From Azoarcus sp. (lineage in GTDB: Bacteria; Pseudomonadota; Gammaproteobacteria; Burkholderiales; Rhodocyclaceae), in assembly GCA_031282905.1 (NCBI GenBank), contig JAITCV010000203.1:1-22055 (forward strand): a stretch of 22,055 bases of DNA, given 5' to 3'. The notes below the pieces were generated by a model. The model was not told the DNA's origin and ran no database searches. It worked only from the letters and a program-made list of their open reading frames with translations. The first letter of the stretch is position 1; each line of letters starts with the position of its first letter. Shown here piece after piece: positions 15,610-22,055 of this stretch. The position numbers were made by a program, and so were the translations under genes.

Positions 15610-16623
15610 ATGAACGACACAACACAAACGGTTTCACATGAAAAGAGTTCTTTTGATCGGGCCACGGTGCTTCTGCTCGATGACGAAGTGCGCATCGTGG
15701 AGACCCTGCGGCTCATCTTGCGTCCCCATTACAATGTATTGACCGCGATCAATGGCATGACCGCCCTGGAAATACTCCAGAGCAACACGGTGCATGTGAT
15801 CATCAGCGATCAGCGCATGCCGCAGATGACCGGGGTGGAATTCCTGCGCAGGGCGCGGGTCGTCTCACCGGCGAGCGTGCGTATCCTGCTCACTGGATTT
15901 TCCGATTTGCAGGCCATCATCGATTCCATCAACGATGGCGAAGTTTTTCGTTTCCTGAACAAGCCCTGGAGCAATACCGAACTCCTGTCCGTCGTCCAGG
16001 AGGCGGTGGAGGTGGCGCGCCAACTGGACGGGGCGCCGGTGGTCAAGGCGTCGTTGGCCGATCTGGCGAAATTCAGCCATCGGGATGAAGAAAAACTGTC
16101 CGCCTCCGACCTCTGTACCACGGGGGTCGTGCTCGTCAAGACCTCCAATGCCACGCTCTTCGAGCAGATCAAGCGCACCCAGCCGCAATCCGTCGTGGTG
16201 CTCCACGCGTCAACGCTGGATGATGCGTTGGACATGTTCACGCAGCAGCGCGTGACGGTATTCATCGCTCATTTCGAGAGCGTGGACGCCGCGCGCGAAG
16301 AAGCGTTGGCGTTCAAGCTGCTCAAGCGCGACATGCCCGCGCTCCTGACCATTGCCCTCATGCACAATGCCGATGCCAACGAGATCATTGCCCTGATCAA
16401 CCAAGGGCGCTTGTTCCGCTTCGGCACCTTGCCCTGCAAGGCCGGGCAAGTCGGCTTTTTCATCCAGAGCGCCTTGCGCCAGTCGCTGGCCATCTCCGCC
16501 ACGCCCCAACTTCTGGGAATCCAGCGCGCCGAGGCCGTCGATATGCGTGAAGAAGGACAAAAGGCGCGGCTTTTCGCGCGCATCGGTTCCATTTGCAAAC
16601 GCTGGTTGGGGGCGGCGGCGTGA
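15610..16623 (+). CDS. Response regulator with intact receiver plus degenerate second receiver-like domain
   Basis: 337 residues; GAGG lies 9-10 bases before the ATG. Residues about 18-140 form a complete receiver: acidic pair Asp24/Asp25 (LLLDDE), phosphoacceptor Asp67 (IISDQRMPQ), Thr95 (LLTG) and Lys118 (FLNKPW). The first domain resembles receivers of RpfG/HD-GYP-type regulators, but no HD-GYP, GGDEF or helix-turn-helix output follows. Instead residues about 160-310 show an alternating strand/helix pattern (GVVLVKTS, SVVVLHA, VTVFIAHFES, ALLTIALMHN, RLFRFGTLPCK) like a receiver in which the phosphoacceptor position is no longer acidic. It probably acts through protein contacts or as a phosphate relay or sink for the upstream kinase. 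The 179-bp gap permits either co-transcription or its own promoter. Confidence 0.88.
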   Translation: MNDTTQTVSHEKSSFDRATVLLLDDEVRIVETLRLILRPHYNVLTAINGMTALEILQSNTVHVIISDQRMPQMTGVEFLRRARVVSPASVRILLTGFSDLQAIIDSINDGEVFRFLNKPWSNTELLSVVQEAVEVARQLDGAPVVKASLADLAKFSHRDEEKLSASDLCTTGVVLVKTSNATLFEQIKRTQPQSVVVLHASTLDDALDMFTQQRVTVFIAHFESVDAAREEALAFKLLKRDMPALLTIALMHNADANEIIALINQGRLFRFGTLPCKAGQVGFFIQSALRQSLAISATPQLLGIQRAEAVDMREEGQKARLFARIGSICKRWLGAAA

Positions 16624-16626
16624 TGG

Positions 16627-17403
16627 TCAATTTCCCGTGGCGGTGGTGGCGGTGGCCGCCGCGGCCGCCGCATCCAGCGGCAGGAACTGGAGCAGTTGTC
16701 CTCCCGCAAGACTCTGTATGTAGCCGATGATGGTGCGGCGGTATTTTTCGTCGACCACCGCCGCCAGGGTATCGAGCCTGCCGATGATCTTGCCATGCTC
16801 CCGCTCGAAGGAAAGATTGCGTCCCGCGCTGGAAATCTCGTTGGAGAGCAACAGCGGCTGCTCCGTTTCATCCCGGCGTTCGGATAACAGCCATGCGGCC
16901 ACCATCGTGTTGTGCGCCGCGTTCGCTACCCGTTGGGCATCGAGGCCATGCACCAGCGACAGGTTCAGGTGTCCGCCCCACGCATCCACCAGCATCGACC
17001 CCAGGCCATAGATGTAAGCGCCGGCGCGGTCGCCCTCGAATTCGGGCGACAGCGCGCGGCGGATGGCCTCCGTCCCCCGCGCATCGCCCAGGTTGGCGAG
17101 CGGCTGTCCTTCCCGGATCGCCGTCATCACCTCGACGCGCGCCGCCTCCAGATTGGGCTGCATGCGCCTTTTCCACATCGCCGGATTGCGGCGGTAGAGC
17201 TTTTCCAGCAGGATCTCCAGGCCATCAAGATTGTCCCGCATCACCAGGTTGGCAAAACGGTTGGTGTCGCTTTGCACCAGTTGCCCGGGCTCGAACGCCG
17301 CCGAATGCACCTCCCGCTGCGCGGGCTGCGACGAACATGCATTGAGTATGATGCACACCGGCACGCATAGCGCCGCAAGCGTGAGGTTTTTCCGTTTCAT
17401 CAT
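16627..17403 (-). CDS. Predicted lipoprotein of unknown function
   Basis: About 258 residues from the ATG pair at 17403/17400, with GGAG about 10 bases upstream. The frame is open further, but the region before MMKRKNLTLAALCVPVCIILNAC does not look like a signal. That segment is a lipoprotein signal peptide with lipobox LNAC (Cys at about 22-23), so the protein should be lipid-anchored in the envelope. The mature part is mostly helical (FANLVMRDNLDGLEILLEKLYRRNPAMWKRR..., then RALSPEFEGDRAGAYIYGLGSMLVDAWGGHLNLSLVHGLDAQRVANAAHNTMVAAWLL). I recognise no catalytic motif. It ends in an Ala/Thr-rich low-complexity tail. It converges on the response regulator, the two stops being 3 bp apart, and no strong terminator lies between them. 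Confidence 0.8.
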   Translation of the reverse strand: MMKRKNLTLAALCVPVCIILNACSSQPAQREVHSAAFEPGQLVQSDTNRFANLVMRDNLDGLEILLEKLYRRNPAMWKRRMQPNLEAARVEVMTAIREGQPLANLGDARGTEAIRRALSPEFEGDRAGAYIYGLGSMLVDAWGGHLNLSLVHGLDAQRVANAAHNTMVAAWLLSERRDETEQPLLLSNEISSAGRNLSFEREHGKIIGRLDTLAAVVDEKYRRTIIGYIQSLAGGQLLQFLPLDAAAAAATATTATGN

Positions 17404-17540
17404 AAAACCGGCTCCAGGAAGAAAGGGGGCGGGGAAGGCGGGGATTTCATCCACGCGAAGTGCGGTGGGCATCGACGTGGCAATCCAGGCCAGGTGAATT
17501 TTACTGTACCCTGGCCGCTGTCCATCATTTCCTGAACAGC

Positions 17541-18509
17541 ATGTCCACCACGCCGCATGACGCCCTCTTCAAGAAATTCCTCGGCCACCCCGACACCGCC
17601 CGGGACTTTCTCGATATCTATCTGCCCCCAACGCTGCGCGCGCTGTGCAAGCTCGACAGCCTGCGTCTGGAATCCGCTTCCTACATCGACCCCAAATTGC
17701 GCGCTGCCCATTCCGATGTGCTCTATTCGCTCGATACCACCTTGGGTGAGGGCTACATCTACTGCCTCATCGAACATCAGAGCACGCCCGAGCGCCTGAT
17801 GGCCTTCCGCCTGATGCGCTACAGCCTTCTTGCCATGCAGAACCACCTCGACAAGGGCCATCAGGAATTGCCGCTGGTCATCCCGATCCTGTTCTACCAC
17901 GGGCGGATCAGCCCTTATCCGTATGGCACATGCTGGCTGGACAACTTCACCCATCCCGCGCTGGCCCGCGAGCTTTACGGCAATCCATTCCTCCTGGTCG
18001 ACGTGACCACCCTGGCGGACGATGAGATACTGGCGCACAAACGGATGGCGCTGCTCGAACTCATCCAGAAACACATCTGGCAACGGGACCTGCTGGAATT
18101 GGTGGAGCCGCTAGCCAGGTTGCTCTTGACCGGCGGAGCGACCGATGAACAGCGGGAAGCCTTGTTGAACTACATGCTGCAAACAGGTGACACCGCCGAT
18201 CCCCAGGCATTCACGGAACGACTGGTGCAACACTTGCCCAATTACAAAGAGGACATCATGACCATCGCGGAAAGATTGGAACAAAAGGGACTGGAACGAG
18301 GACGTGTGGAAGGTCGCATGGAAGGACGTGCGGAAGGCGAAATGATGGTTCTTGCCCGCCTGTTGGCGCGTCGTTTCGGGCCGTTGCCGGATTGGACGTG
18401 GGATCGCCTGCGCCAGGCCGATGCCGCTCAACTGGAGAACTGGGCCGATGCCGTGCTGGATGCGGCCAGTTTGACGGGCGTGTTGGGCGCGCCGCCGAGT
18501 TTGCACTGA
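17541..18509 (+). CDS. Rpn-family recombination-promoting nuclease / putative transposase
   Basis: 322 residues from the ATG at 17541 (MSTTPHDALFKKFLGHPDTARDFLDIYLPP). The opening, with HDALFKKFL and an early Asp-rich helix, and the core HSDVLYSLDTTLGEGYIYCLIEHQS are typical of the Rpn (YhgA-like) PD-(D/E)XK group. The likely catalytic residues are Asp59 and the E78-H-Q80 strand; Q in place of K is normal here. Family members in E. coli are Ca/Mg-dependent DNA endonucleases that raise RecA-independent recombination. The C-terminal region has the usual EG/RG-rich helical repeats (KGLERGRVEGRMEGRAEGEMMVLARLLARRFG). A partial duplicate follows at once. A 7-bp inverted repeat GGCCAGG/CCTGGCC (17488-17516) lies upstream. 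It may be mobile or fast-evolving. Confidence 0.88.
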   Translation: MSTTPHDALFKKFLGHPDTARDFLDIYLPPTLRALCKLDSLRLESASYIDPKLRAAHSDVLYSLDTTLGEGYIYCLIEHQSTPERLMAFRLMRYSLLAMQNHLDKGHQELPLVIPILFYHGRISPYPYGTCWLDNFTHPALARELYGNPFLLVDVTTLADDEILAHKRMALLELIQKHIWQRDLLELVEPLARLLLTGGATDEQREALLNYMLQTGDTADPQAFTERLVQHLPNYKEDIMTIAERLEQKGLERGRVEGRMEGRAEGEMMVLARLLARRFGPLPDWTWDRLRQADAAQLENWADAVLDAASLTGVLGAPPSLH

Positions 18510-18535
18510 ATTTCCTGCTTCCTGTACCCTGACAT

Positions 18536-19105
18536 CTGTCCATCATTTCCTGAACAGCATGTCCACCACGCCGCATGACCACCCTGGCGGACGATGAGAT
18601 ACTGGCGCACAAACGGATCGCGCTGCTCGAACTCATCCAGAAACACATCTGGCAACGGGACCTGCTGGAATTGGTGGAGCCGCTGGCCAGGTTGCTCTTG
18701 ACCGGCAGAGCGACCGATGAACAGCGGGAAGCCTTGTTGAACTACATGCTGCAAACAGGCGACACCGCCGATCCCCAGGCATTCACGGAACGACTGGTGC
18801 AACACTTGCCCAATTACAAAGAGGACATCATGACCATCGCGGAAAGATTGGAACAAAAGGGACTGGAGACCGGACTGAAACGAGGGCGTGTGGAAGGATT
18901 GGAGACTGGGCTGGAACGAGGACGCATGGAAGGCGAGATGATGGTTCTTGCCCGTCAGTTGGCGCGTCGTTTCGGACCGTTGCCGGATTGGGCGTGGGAT
19001 CGCTTGCGCCAGGCCGATGCCACCCAACTGGAGAACTGGGCCGATGCCGTGCTGGATGCGGCCAGTTTGACGGGCGTGTTGGGCGCGCCGCCGAGTTTGC
19101 ATTGA
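18536..19105 (+). pseudogene. Truncated tandem copy of the Rpn-family gene
   Basis: The first 44 bases (18536-18579) equal 17518-17561, covering the leader and first codons of the intact copy. The sequence then jumps to what is 18008 in the intact gene. The junction uses a shared TGAC, so 446 bp encoding the nuclease core are missing. The original ATG (18559) now meets a stop at 18595-18597. A downstream frame from the ATG at 18575 (MTTLADDEILAHKR) still encodes 176 residues of the C-terminal half, but it has no ribosome binding site and no catalytic residues. Relative to copy 1 it has 8 extra residues in the RG/EG repeat region (LETGLKRGRVEGLETGLERGRMEG). It might still give a C-terminal fragment, but decay is the simpler reading. 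Confidence 0.85.
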
Positions 19106-19245
19106 AGCGCACGACAAGAAGCGTAATGTCCATGCGCCGGGAAACGTGCGTACTGGCAAGCGCCGGATCGCGCTTCGTTGATCCGGCCAGGTTTACCCGC
19201 GATTTCCTGAAAGGGTTCGCTGCTGAAGCGTGTCATCTGCATTCA

Positions 19246-19411
19246 ACCTGAATTCCTCGGTTGACTACGGAAAACATCGTAAATACTGATAAAAATCAGT
19301 AAGTTATCAAGAATTATGGACTTACCATCAGGTGAATCCATAACGCTCGGTAAGTTCTTGTTTTCTCGCTGTATTTGCTGTTTTCGTCATGGTCAACCGA
19401 GGAATTCAGGT
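19246..19411. repeat. 166-bp AT-rich element with perfect 20-bp inverted ends
   Basis: The 20 bases at 19246-19265 (beginning ACCTGAATTCC) are exactly complementary to 19392-19411. The interior is much richer in A/T than the flanks and has small hairpins: ACTGAT-AAAA-ATCAGT, and CTTACC/GGTAAG. No gene or transposase remnant fits inside. This is the architecture of a miniature inverted-repeat element, although no clear target duplication was seen. It fills most of the 359-bp gap after the broken Rpn copy; the rest of that gap shows nothing else I can support. The next gene starts 54 bp beyond its right end. Confidence 0.65.
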
Positions 19412-19464
19412 GCAATAGCGTAACAATTCCCGCTTTCGAGTATCGGGAAATAGCGCGAATCATC

Positions 19465-20235
19465 ATGGCTACACCAATCGACATTTCCGAACAGGCCGGC
19501 ATCCGTTACCTGCACTTCGGCTCCGCATGGATTCAGGGCGCGATGCGCATCACCACGCCCGACGCGCTCGAACTGGACTATACCCGCGAGATGATGGCGG
19601 GGTTGTTGCTGCGCGACGGACTCAACAGCGATGGCGGCGCATGGCCGCGCCGGGTGTTGATCGTTGGCTTGGGAACGGCGTCGCTGGTCAAGTTCCTCCA
19701 TCGCCATTGTCCTTGGGCCAGGATGGAGGTCGTGGAAATCGAGCCCGCCGTGCTTACGGTCGCGCGCCAGTTCTTCTGTCTGCCCGCGGAAAGCGAACGC
19801 TTGCGCGTCTGTCTCGGCGATGGCGTGCGGCATGTGCTGGAGAGCCGGGAATACTATGACTATGTGCTGGTCGATGGCTATGATCGCCAAGCGCGCGCGG
19901 GAGGGCTCGATACCCAGCCCTTCCACCAGGCCGTGCGTGCGCGGCTCAGTGAAGAGGGGCTGGCGGTCTATAACCTCCTGGGCGGTTCGAAAACCTGCGG
20001 GGCAAGCATGGAACGCATCCTGACCGCTTATGACGCGCGCGCGTTCATCCTCCCGCCCTGCGAGGGCGGCAACATCGTTGCCTTCGCCGCCGAGGGCGCG
20101 CCGGTTTCGCGTCCGATCGCCGAATTGCGCACGCGGGCCGCGATTCTCAAGGCGCAGACCGGCCTCGACCTGCTGCCCACCCTCGGCCGCATCGAAGCCG
20201 CCGGTTCCGTGCCCGGCGCCACACTGCTCATCTGA
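19465..20235 (+). CDS. Spermidine synthase-like protein (Rossmann methyltransferase fold)
   Basis: 256 residues from the ATG at 19465 (MATPIDISEQAGIRYLHFGSAWIQGAMRI). The frame is open back to 19375 but only through the inverted-repeat element, so that part is not counted. The N-terminal beta region (YLHFGSAWIQGAMRITTPDALELDYTREMMAGLLL) and the nucleotide-binding core (RVLIVGLGTASLVKFLHRHCP at about 63-83, then MEVVEIEPAVLTVARQFF and RVCLGDGVRHV) match spermidine-synthase-like proteins. The DYVLVDGYDR strand holds the usual active-site Asp. True polyamine synthesis is uncertain, because many short relatives lack this activity. No speD is near. The ribosome binding site is weak (GGGAAA, somewhat distant). 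Confidence 0.82.
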   Translation: MATPIDISEQAGIRYLHFGSAWIQGAMRITTPDALELDYTREMMAGLLLRDGLNSDGGAWPRRVLIVGLGTASLVKFLHRHCPWARMEVVEIEPAVLTVARQFFCLPAESERLRVCLGDGVRHVLESREYYDYVLVDGYDRQARAGGLDTQPFHQAVRARLSEEGLAVYNLLGGSKTCGASMERILTAYDARAFILPPCEGGNIVAFAAEGAPVSRPIAELRTRAAILKAQTGLDLLPTLGRIEAAGSVPGATLLI

Positions 20236-20258
20236 ATGTGCGCGGAGCATTCATCTTG

Positions 20259-20292
20259 TTGTCACCGTGTTGTCACAAATCCTGTCTAGAGT
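20259..20292 (+). promoter_or_regulatory. Pho box and likely -10 of the pst operon
   Basis: Two TTGTCAC half-sites at 20259-20265 and 20270-20276 are separated by exactly 4 bases, the 11-bp spacing of PhoB binding sites (consensus CTGTCAT). A looser third half-site, CTGTCTA, starts at 20282. TAGAGT at 20287-20292 sits about 10 bases after the second half-site, where a -10 box is expected when PhoB replaces the -35. Phosphate-starvation control of pstS follows from this. A GGAG at about 20313 serves as the ribosome binding site for the ATG at 20326. Confidence 0.82.
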
Positions 20293-20325
20293 CGCATTCG
20301 TTTTCAACGACGAGTGGAGAAGTAG

Positions 20326-21369
20326 ATGAAACCGGGATTTGATTTACGCCACATGGCGATGACGGCTTGTTTGGCGGTGGCCGCATCGGGGGCATGGGCA
20401 CAAACCGACGTAACCGGCGCGGGGGCGAGTTTTCCCGCGCCGCTCTATACCAAATGGGCGGCGCAATACCATCAGACGACCGGCAACCGCATCAATTACC
20501 AATCGGTCGGTTCCAGCGCGGGATTGAAGCAGGTCGAAGCGAAGACGGTGGATTTCGGCGCTTCCGACGCGCCGCTGACCGACGCGGAGCTGCAAGGCAA
20601 GGGCTTGGCGCAGTTCCCGACCGTGGTCGGCGGCATCGTGCCGGTGGTCAATCTTGCCGGGATCAAGCCAGGCGCATTGCGGCTCACCGGCCAGGTATTG
20701 GGCGATATCTATCTGGGCAAGATCACGCGTTGGAACGATCCGGCGCTCGTGGCGCTCAATCCCGGTCTGGCGCTGCCGGATGAGGCCATCGCCGTGGTGC
20801 GACGCGCCGATGGTTCGGGGACGAGTTTCGCCTTCACGCATTATTTGAGCGCAGTCAATGCCGAATGGAAGGAACGGGTCGGCACGGGGACGGCGGTCAA
20901 TTGGCCGACCGGGTTGGGCGGCAAGGGCAATGAAGGCGTCGCGGCTTTCGTCAAGCGGCTCGCTGGGGCGATCGGTTATGTCGAGTTCGCCTATGCGCAC
21001 CGCAATGGTTTGTCTCACGCGCAGTTGCAGAACGGTTCGGGCAATTTCGTCCAGCCTTCGCAGGCGAGTTTCAAGGCCGCCGCGTTGGGTGCGGACTGGA
21101 AGAAAAGTTTTTATCAGATCTTGACCAACCAGCCGGGCGCGGATGCGTGGCCGATCACTTCCGCGACCTTCATCCTGATGCACAAGACGCAGGACAAACC
21201 CGCGCAGGCGGCCGCCTCCCTGGCGTTTTTCTCATGGGCCTACCGCAACGGCGACGCGCTGGCCGAGGATCTCGATTACGTGCCCATGCCGGAAGAGGTC
21301 AAGACGGTCATCGTGGATTCGTGGCGGAAGATCGTCGATACTGCGGGCAAACCGATCAACGTGCGTTGA
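20326..21369 (+). CDS. pstS: Phosphate ABC transporter, periplasmic phosphate-binding protein
   Basis: 347 residues. A Sec signal peptide (MKPGFDLRHMAMTACLAVAASGAWA, cleavage about residue 25) is followed by the phosphate-binding protein fold. Ligand motifs are TGAGASFPAPLYTKW (about 30-44), YQSVGSSAGLKQ, DFGASDAPLT and RADGSGTSFAFTHYLS, which together hold inorganic phosphate. KITRWNDPALVALNPG and GAIGYVEFAYA are also standard PstS blocks. It delivers phosphate to the PstCAB importer and takes part in PhoR-PhoB signalling. Length is normal. A Pho box lies upstream and a strong terminator lies between it and pstC, an arrangement that usually gives pstS more transcript than the membrane genes. 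Confidence 0.96.
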   Translation: MKPGFDLRHMAMTACLAVAASGAWAQTDVTGAGASFPAPLYTKWAAQYHQTTGNRINYQSVGSSAGLKQVEAKTVDFGASDAPLTDAELQGKGLAQFPTVVGGIVPVVNLAGIKPGALRLTGQVLGDIYLGKITRWNDPALVALNPGLALPDEAIAVVRRADGSGTSFAFTHYLSAVNAEWKERVGTGTAVNWPTGLGGKGNEGVAAFVKRLAGAIGYVEFAYAHRNGLSHAQLQNGSGNFVQPSQASFKAAALGADWKKSFYQILTNQPGADAWPITSATFILMHKTQDKPAQAAASLAFFSWAYRNGDALAEDLDYVPMPEEVKTVIVDSWRKIVDTAGKPINVR

Positions 21370-21391
21370 AATACGGAAAAGAGGAGACACT

Positions 21392-21428
21392 GCCCGTCGC
21401 CGCGATGCCGGATGCGACGGGCTTTTTT
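21392..21428 (+). terminator. Rho-independent terminator between pstS and pstC
   Basis: A perfect 9-bp stem, GCCCGTCGC (21392-21400) with GCGACGGGC (21414-21422), has a 13-base loop and is followed by six T (21423-21428). It starts 22 bp after the pstS stop. Partial read-through would supply pstC and following genes at a lower level. Confidence 0.92.
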
Positions 21429-21447
21429 CGACCATGACTCTTAGCCC

Positions 21448-22055
21448 ATGAATCAGCCCATGTCCATTTCCGCCATGCCCATTCCGACGAAGCGCCGCAG
21501 CCTGCTGTCGAACGCCATGACCGATCGCCTGTTCGGCGCTCTGGCGTGCAGTGCGGCCTTGCTGACGCTGGCCTCGCTCGTGGGGATCATTCTTTCCCTC
21601 ATCATCGGCGCGTGGCCCGCCATCCGCGCTTTCGGCCCCGGTTTTCTGGTTCATAACGCCTGGGATCCGGTGCAGGAAGACTTCGGCGGTCTGGTGATGA
21701 TCTACGGCACGCTGATGACATCGCTCATCGCGCTCCTGATCGCCACGCCGGTCAGCTTCGGCATCGCGCTGTTCCTCACCGAACTGGCCCCGGCATGGCT
21801 GAAGCGCCCGCTGGGGACGGCCATCGAACTGCTGGCCGCTGTACCCTCCATCGTCTATGGCATGTGGGGGCTGATGGTGTTCGGCCCGGTGCTGGCGCGT
21901 TACGTGCAGCAACCCCTGCAATCCTGGCTGGGCGGCACGCCCATGTTCGGGGCGCTGGTCTCCGGCCCGCCGGTGGGCATCGGCATCCTGTCGGCGGGGA
22001 TCATTCTTTCCATCATGATCATTCCCTTCATCGCCTCGGTGATGCGCGACGTTTT
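21448..22055 (+). CDS. pstC: Phosphate ABC transporter permease PstC, 3' end outside window
   Basis: The frame from the ATG at 21448 stays open to the window edge, giving about 202 residues of an expected ~300-320. A cytoplasmic N-tail (MNQPMSISAMPIPTKRRSLLSNAMTDRLFGAL) leads into TM1 (LLTLASLVGIILSLIIGAWPAI). The periplasmic GPGFLVHNAWDPVQEDFGGLVMIYGTLMTSLIALLIATPVSFGIALFLTELAP segment and LLAAVPSIVYGMWGLMVFGPVL are characteristic of PstC. The end, IILSIMIIPFIASVMRDV, is the start of the coupling (EAA-like) loop. It forms the transmembrane channel with PstA. No clear ribosome binding site precedes the ATG; a second ATG lies 12 bases on. Its start overlaps the stop of a tiny frame beginning at 21434. 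Confidence 0.94.
   Translation, partial: MNQPMSISAMPIPTKRRSLLSNAMTDRLFGALACSAALLTLASLVGIILSLIIGAWPAIRAFGPGFLVHNAWDPVQEDFGGLVMIYGTLMTSLIALLIATPVSFGIALFLTELAPAWLKRPLGTAIELLAAVPSIVYGMWGLMVFGPVLARYVQQPLQSWLGGTPMFGALVSGPPVGIGILSAGIILSIMIIPFIASVMRDV

Overview
The window looks like chromosomal DNA of a GC-rich Gram-negative proteobacterium, most likely a betaproteobacterium (Rhodocyclales/Nitrosomonadales-like). The evidence is the glyQ-glyS-gmhB-plsC order, the LPS heptose gene, the two-subunit glycyl-tRNA synthetase, periplasmic haem and lipoprotein export signals, and a PhoB-type pst promoter. Taxonomy is inferred from gene content and protein style only.

Layout. 1-297: the end of a VapC-like PIN toxin, cut by the window edge. 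298-5138, minus strand: a housekeeping block read glyQ > glyS > gmhB > plsC, with a structured palindromic element between glyS and gmhB and about 330 bp of unexplained DNA after plsC. 5139-5662: regulatory or repeat DNA upstream of glyQ, including a hairpin beside the glyQ start and a ~240-bp element with inverted ends and a large inner palindrome. 5663-6100: a small conserved-looking protein of unknown function. 6325-7689 (minus): a stand-alone TrpB2 tryptophan synthase beta chain, with a perfect 18-bp hairpin just past its end. 7897-8995: an acetyltransferase gene whose 5' part holds 11 tandem copies of a 7-bp unit. The only start with a good ribosome binding site is out of frame with the enzyme at this copy number, so this is a strong phase-variation candidate. 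9094-11808: metY and radA. 11803-12172: three tandem ~130-bp units, each with a foldable core, starting at the radA stop codon.

12507-16623 is a likely functional unit: a periplasmic di-haem cytochrome c peroxidase overlapping a two-TM histidine kinase, then a response regulator with one intact and one apparently degenerate receiver domain and no DNA-binding domain. A lipoprotein gene converges on it. 17541-19105 holds an Rpn-family (PD-(D/E)XK) gene and a broken tandem duplicate, which lost 446 bp between 4-bp microhomologies. 19246-19411 is a 166-bp AT-rich element with perfect 20-bp inverted ends. It lies just upstream of a spermidine-synthase-like methyltransferase-fold gene. The window ends with the phosphate uptake operon: a Pho box, pstS, a strong intrinsic terminator, and the start of pstC.

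Most of the window is ordinary chromosome. The unusual content is in small non-coding structures (heptamer array, post-radA repeats, inverted-repeat elements) and in the peroxidase/kinase/double-receiver cluster. No tRNA, rRNA, CRISPR array or complete insertion sequence was seen.
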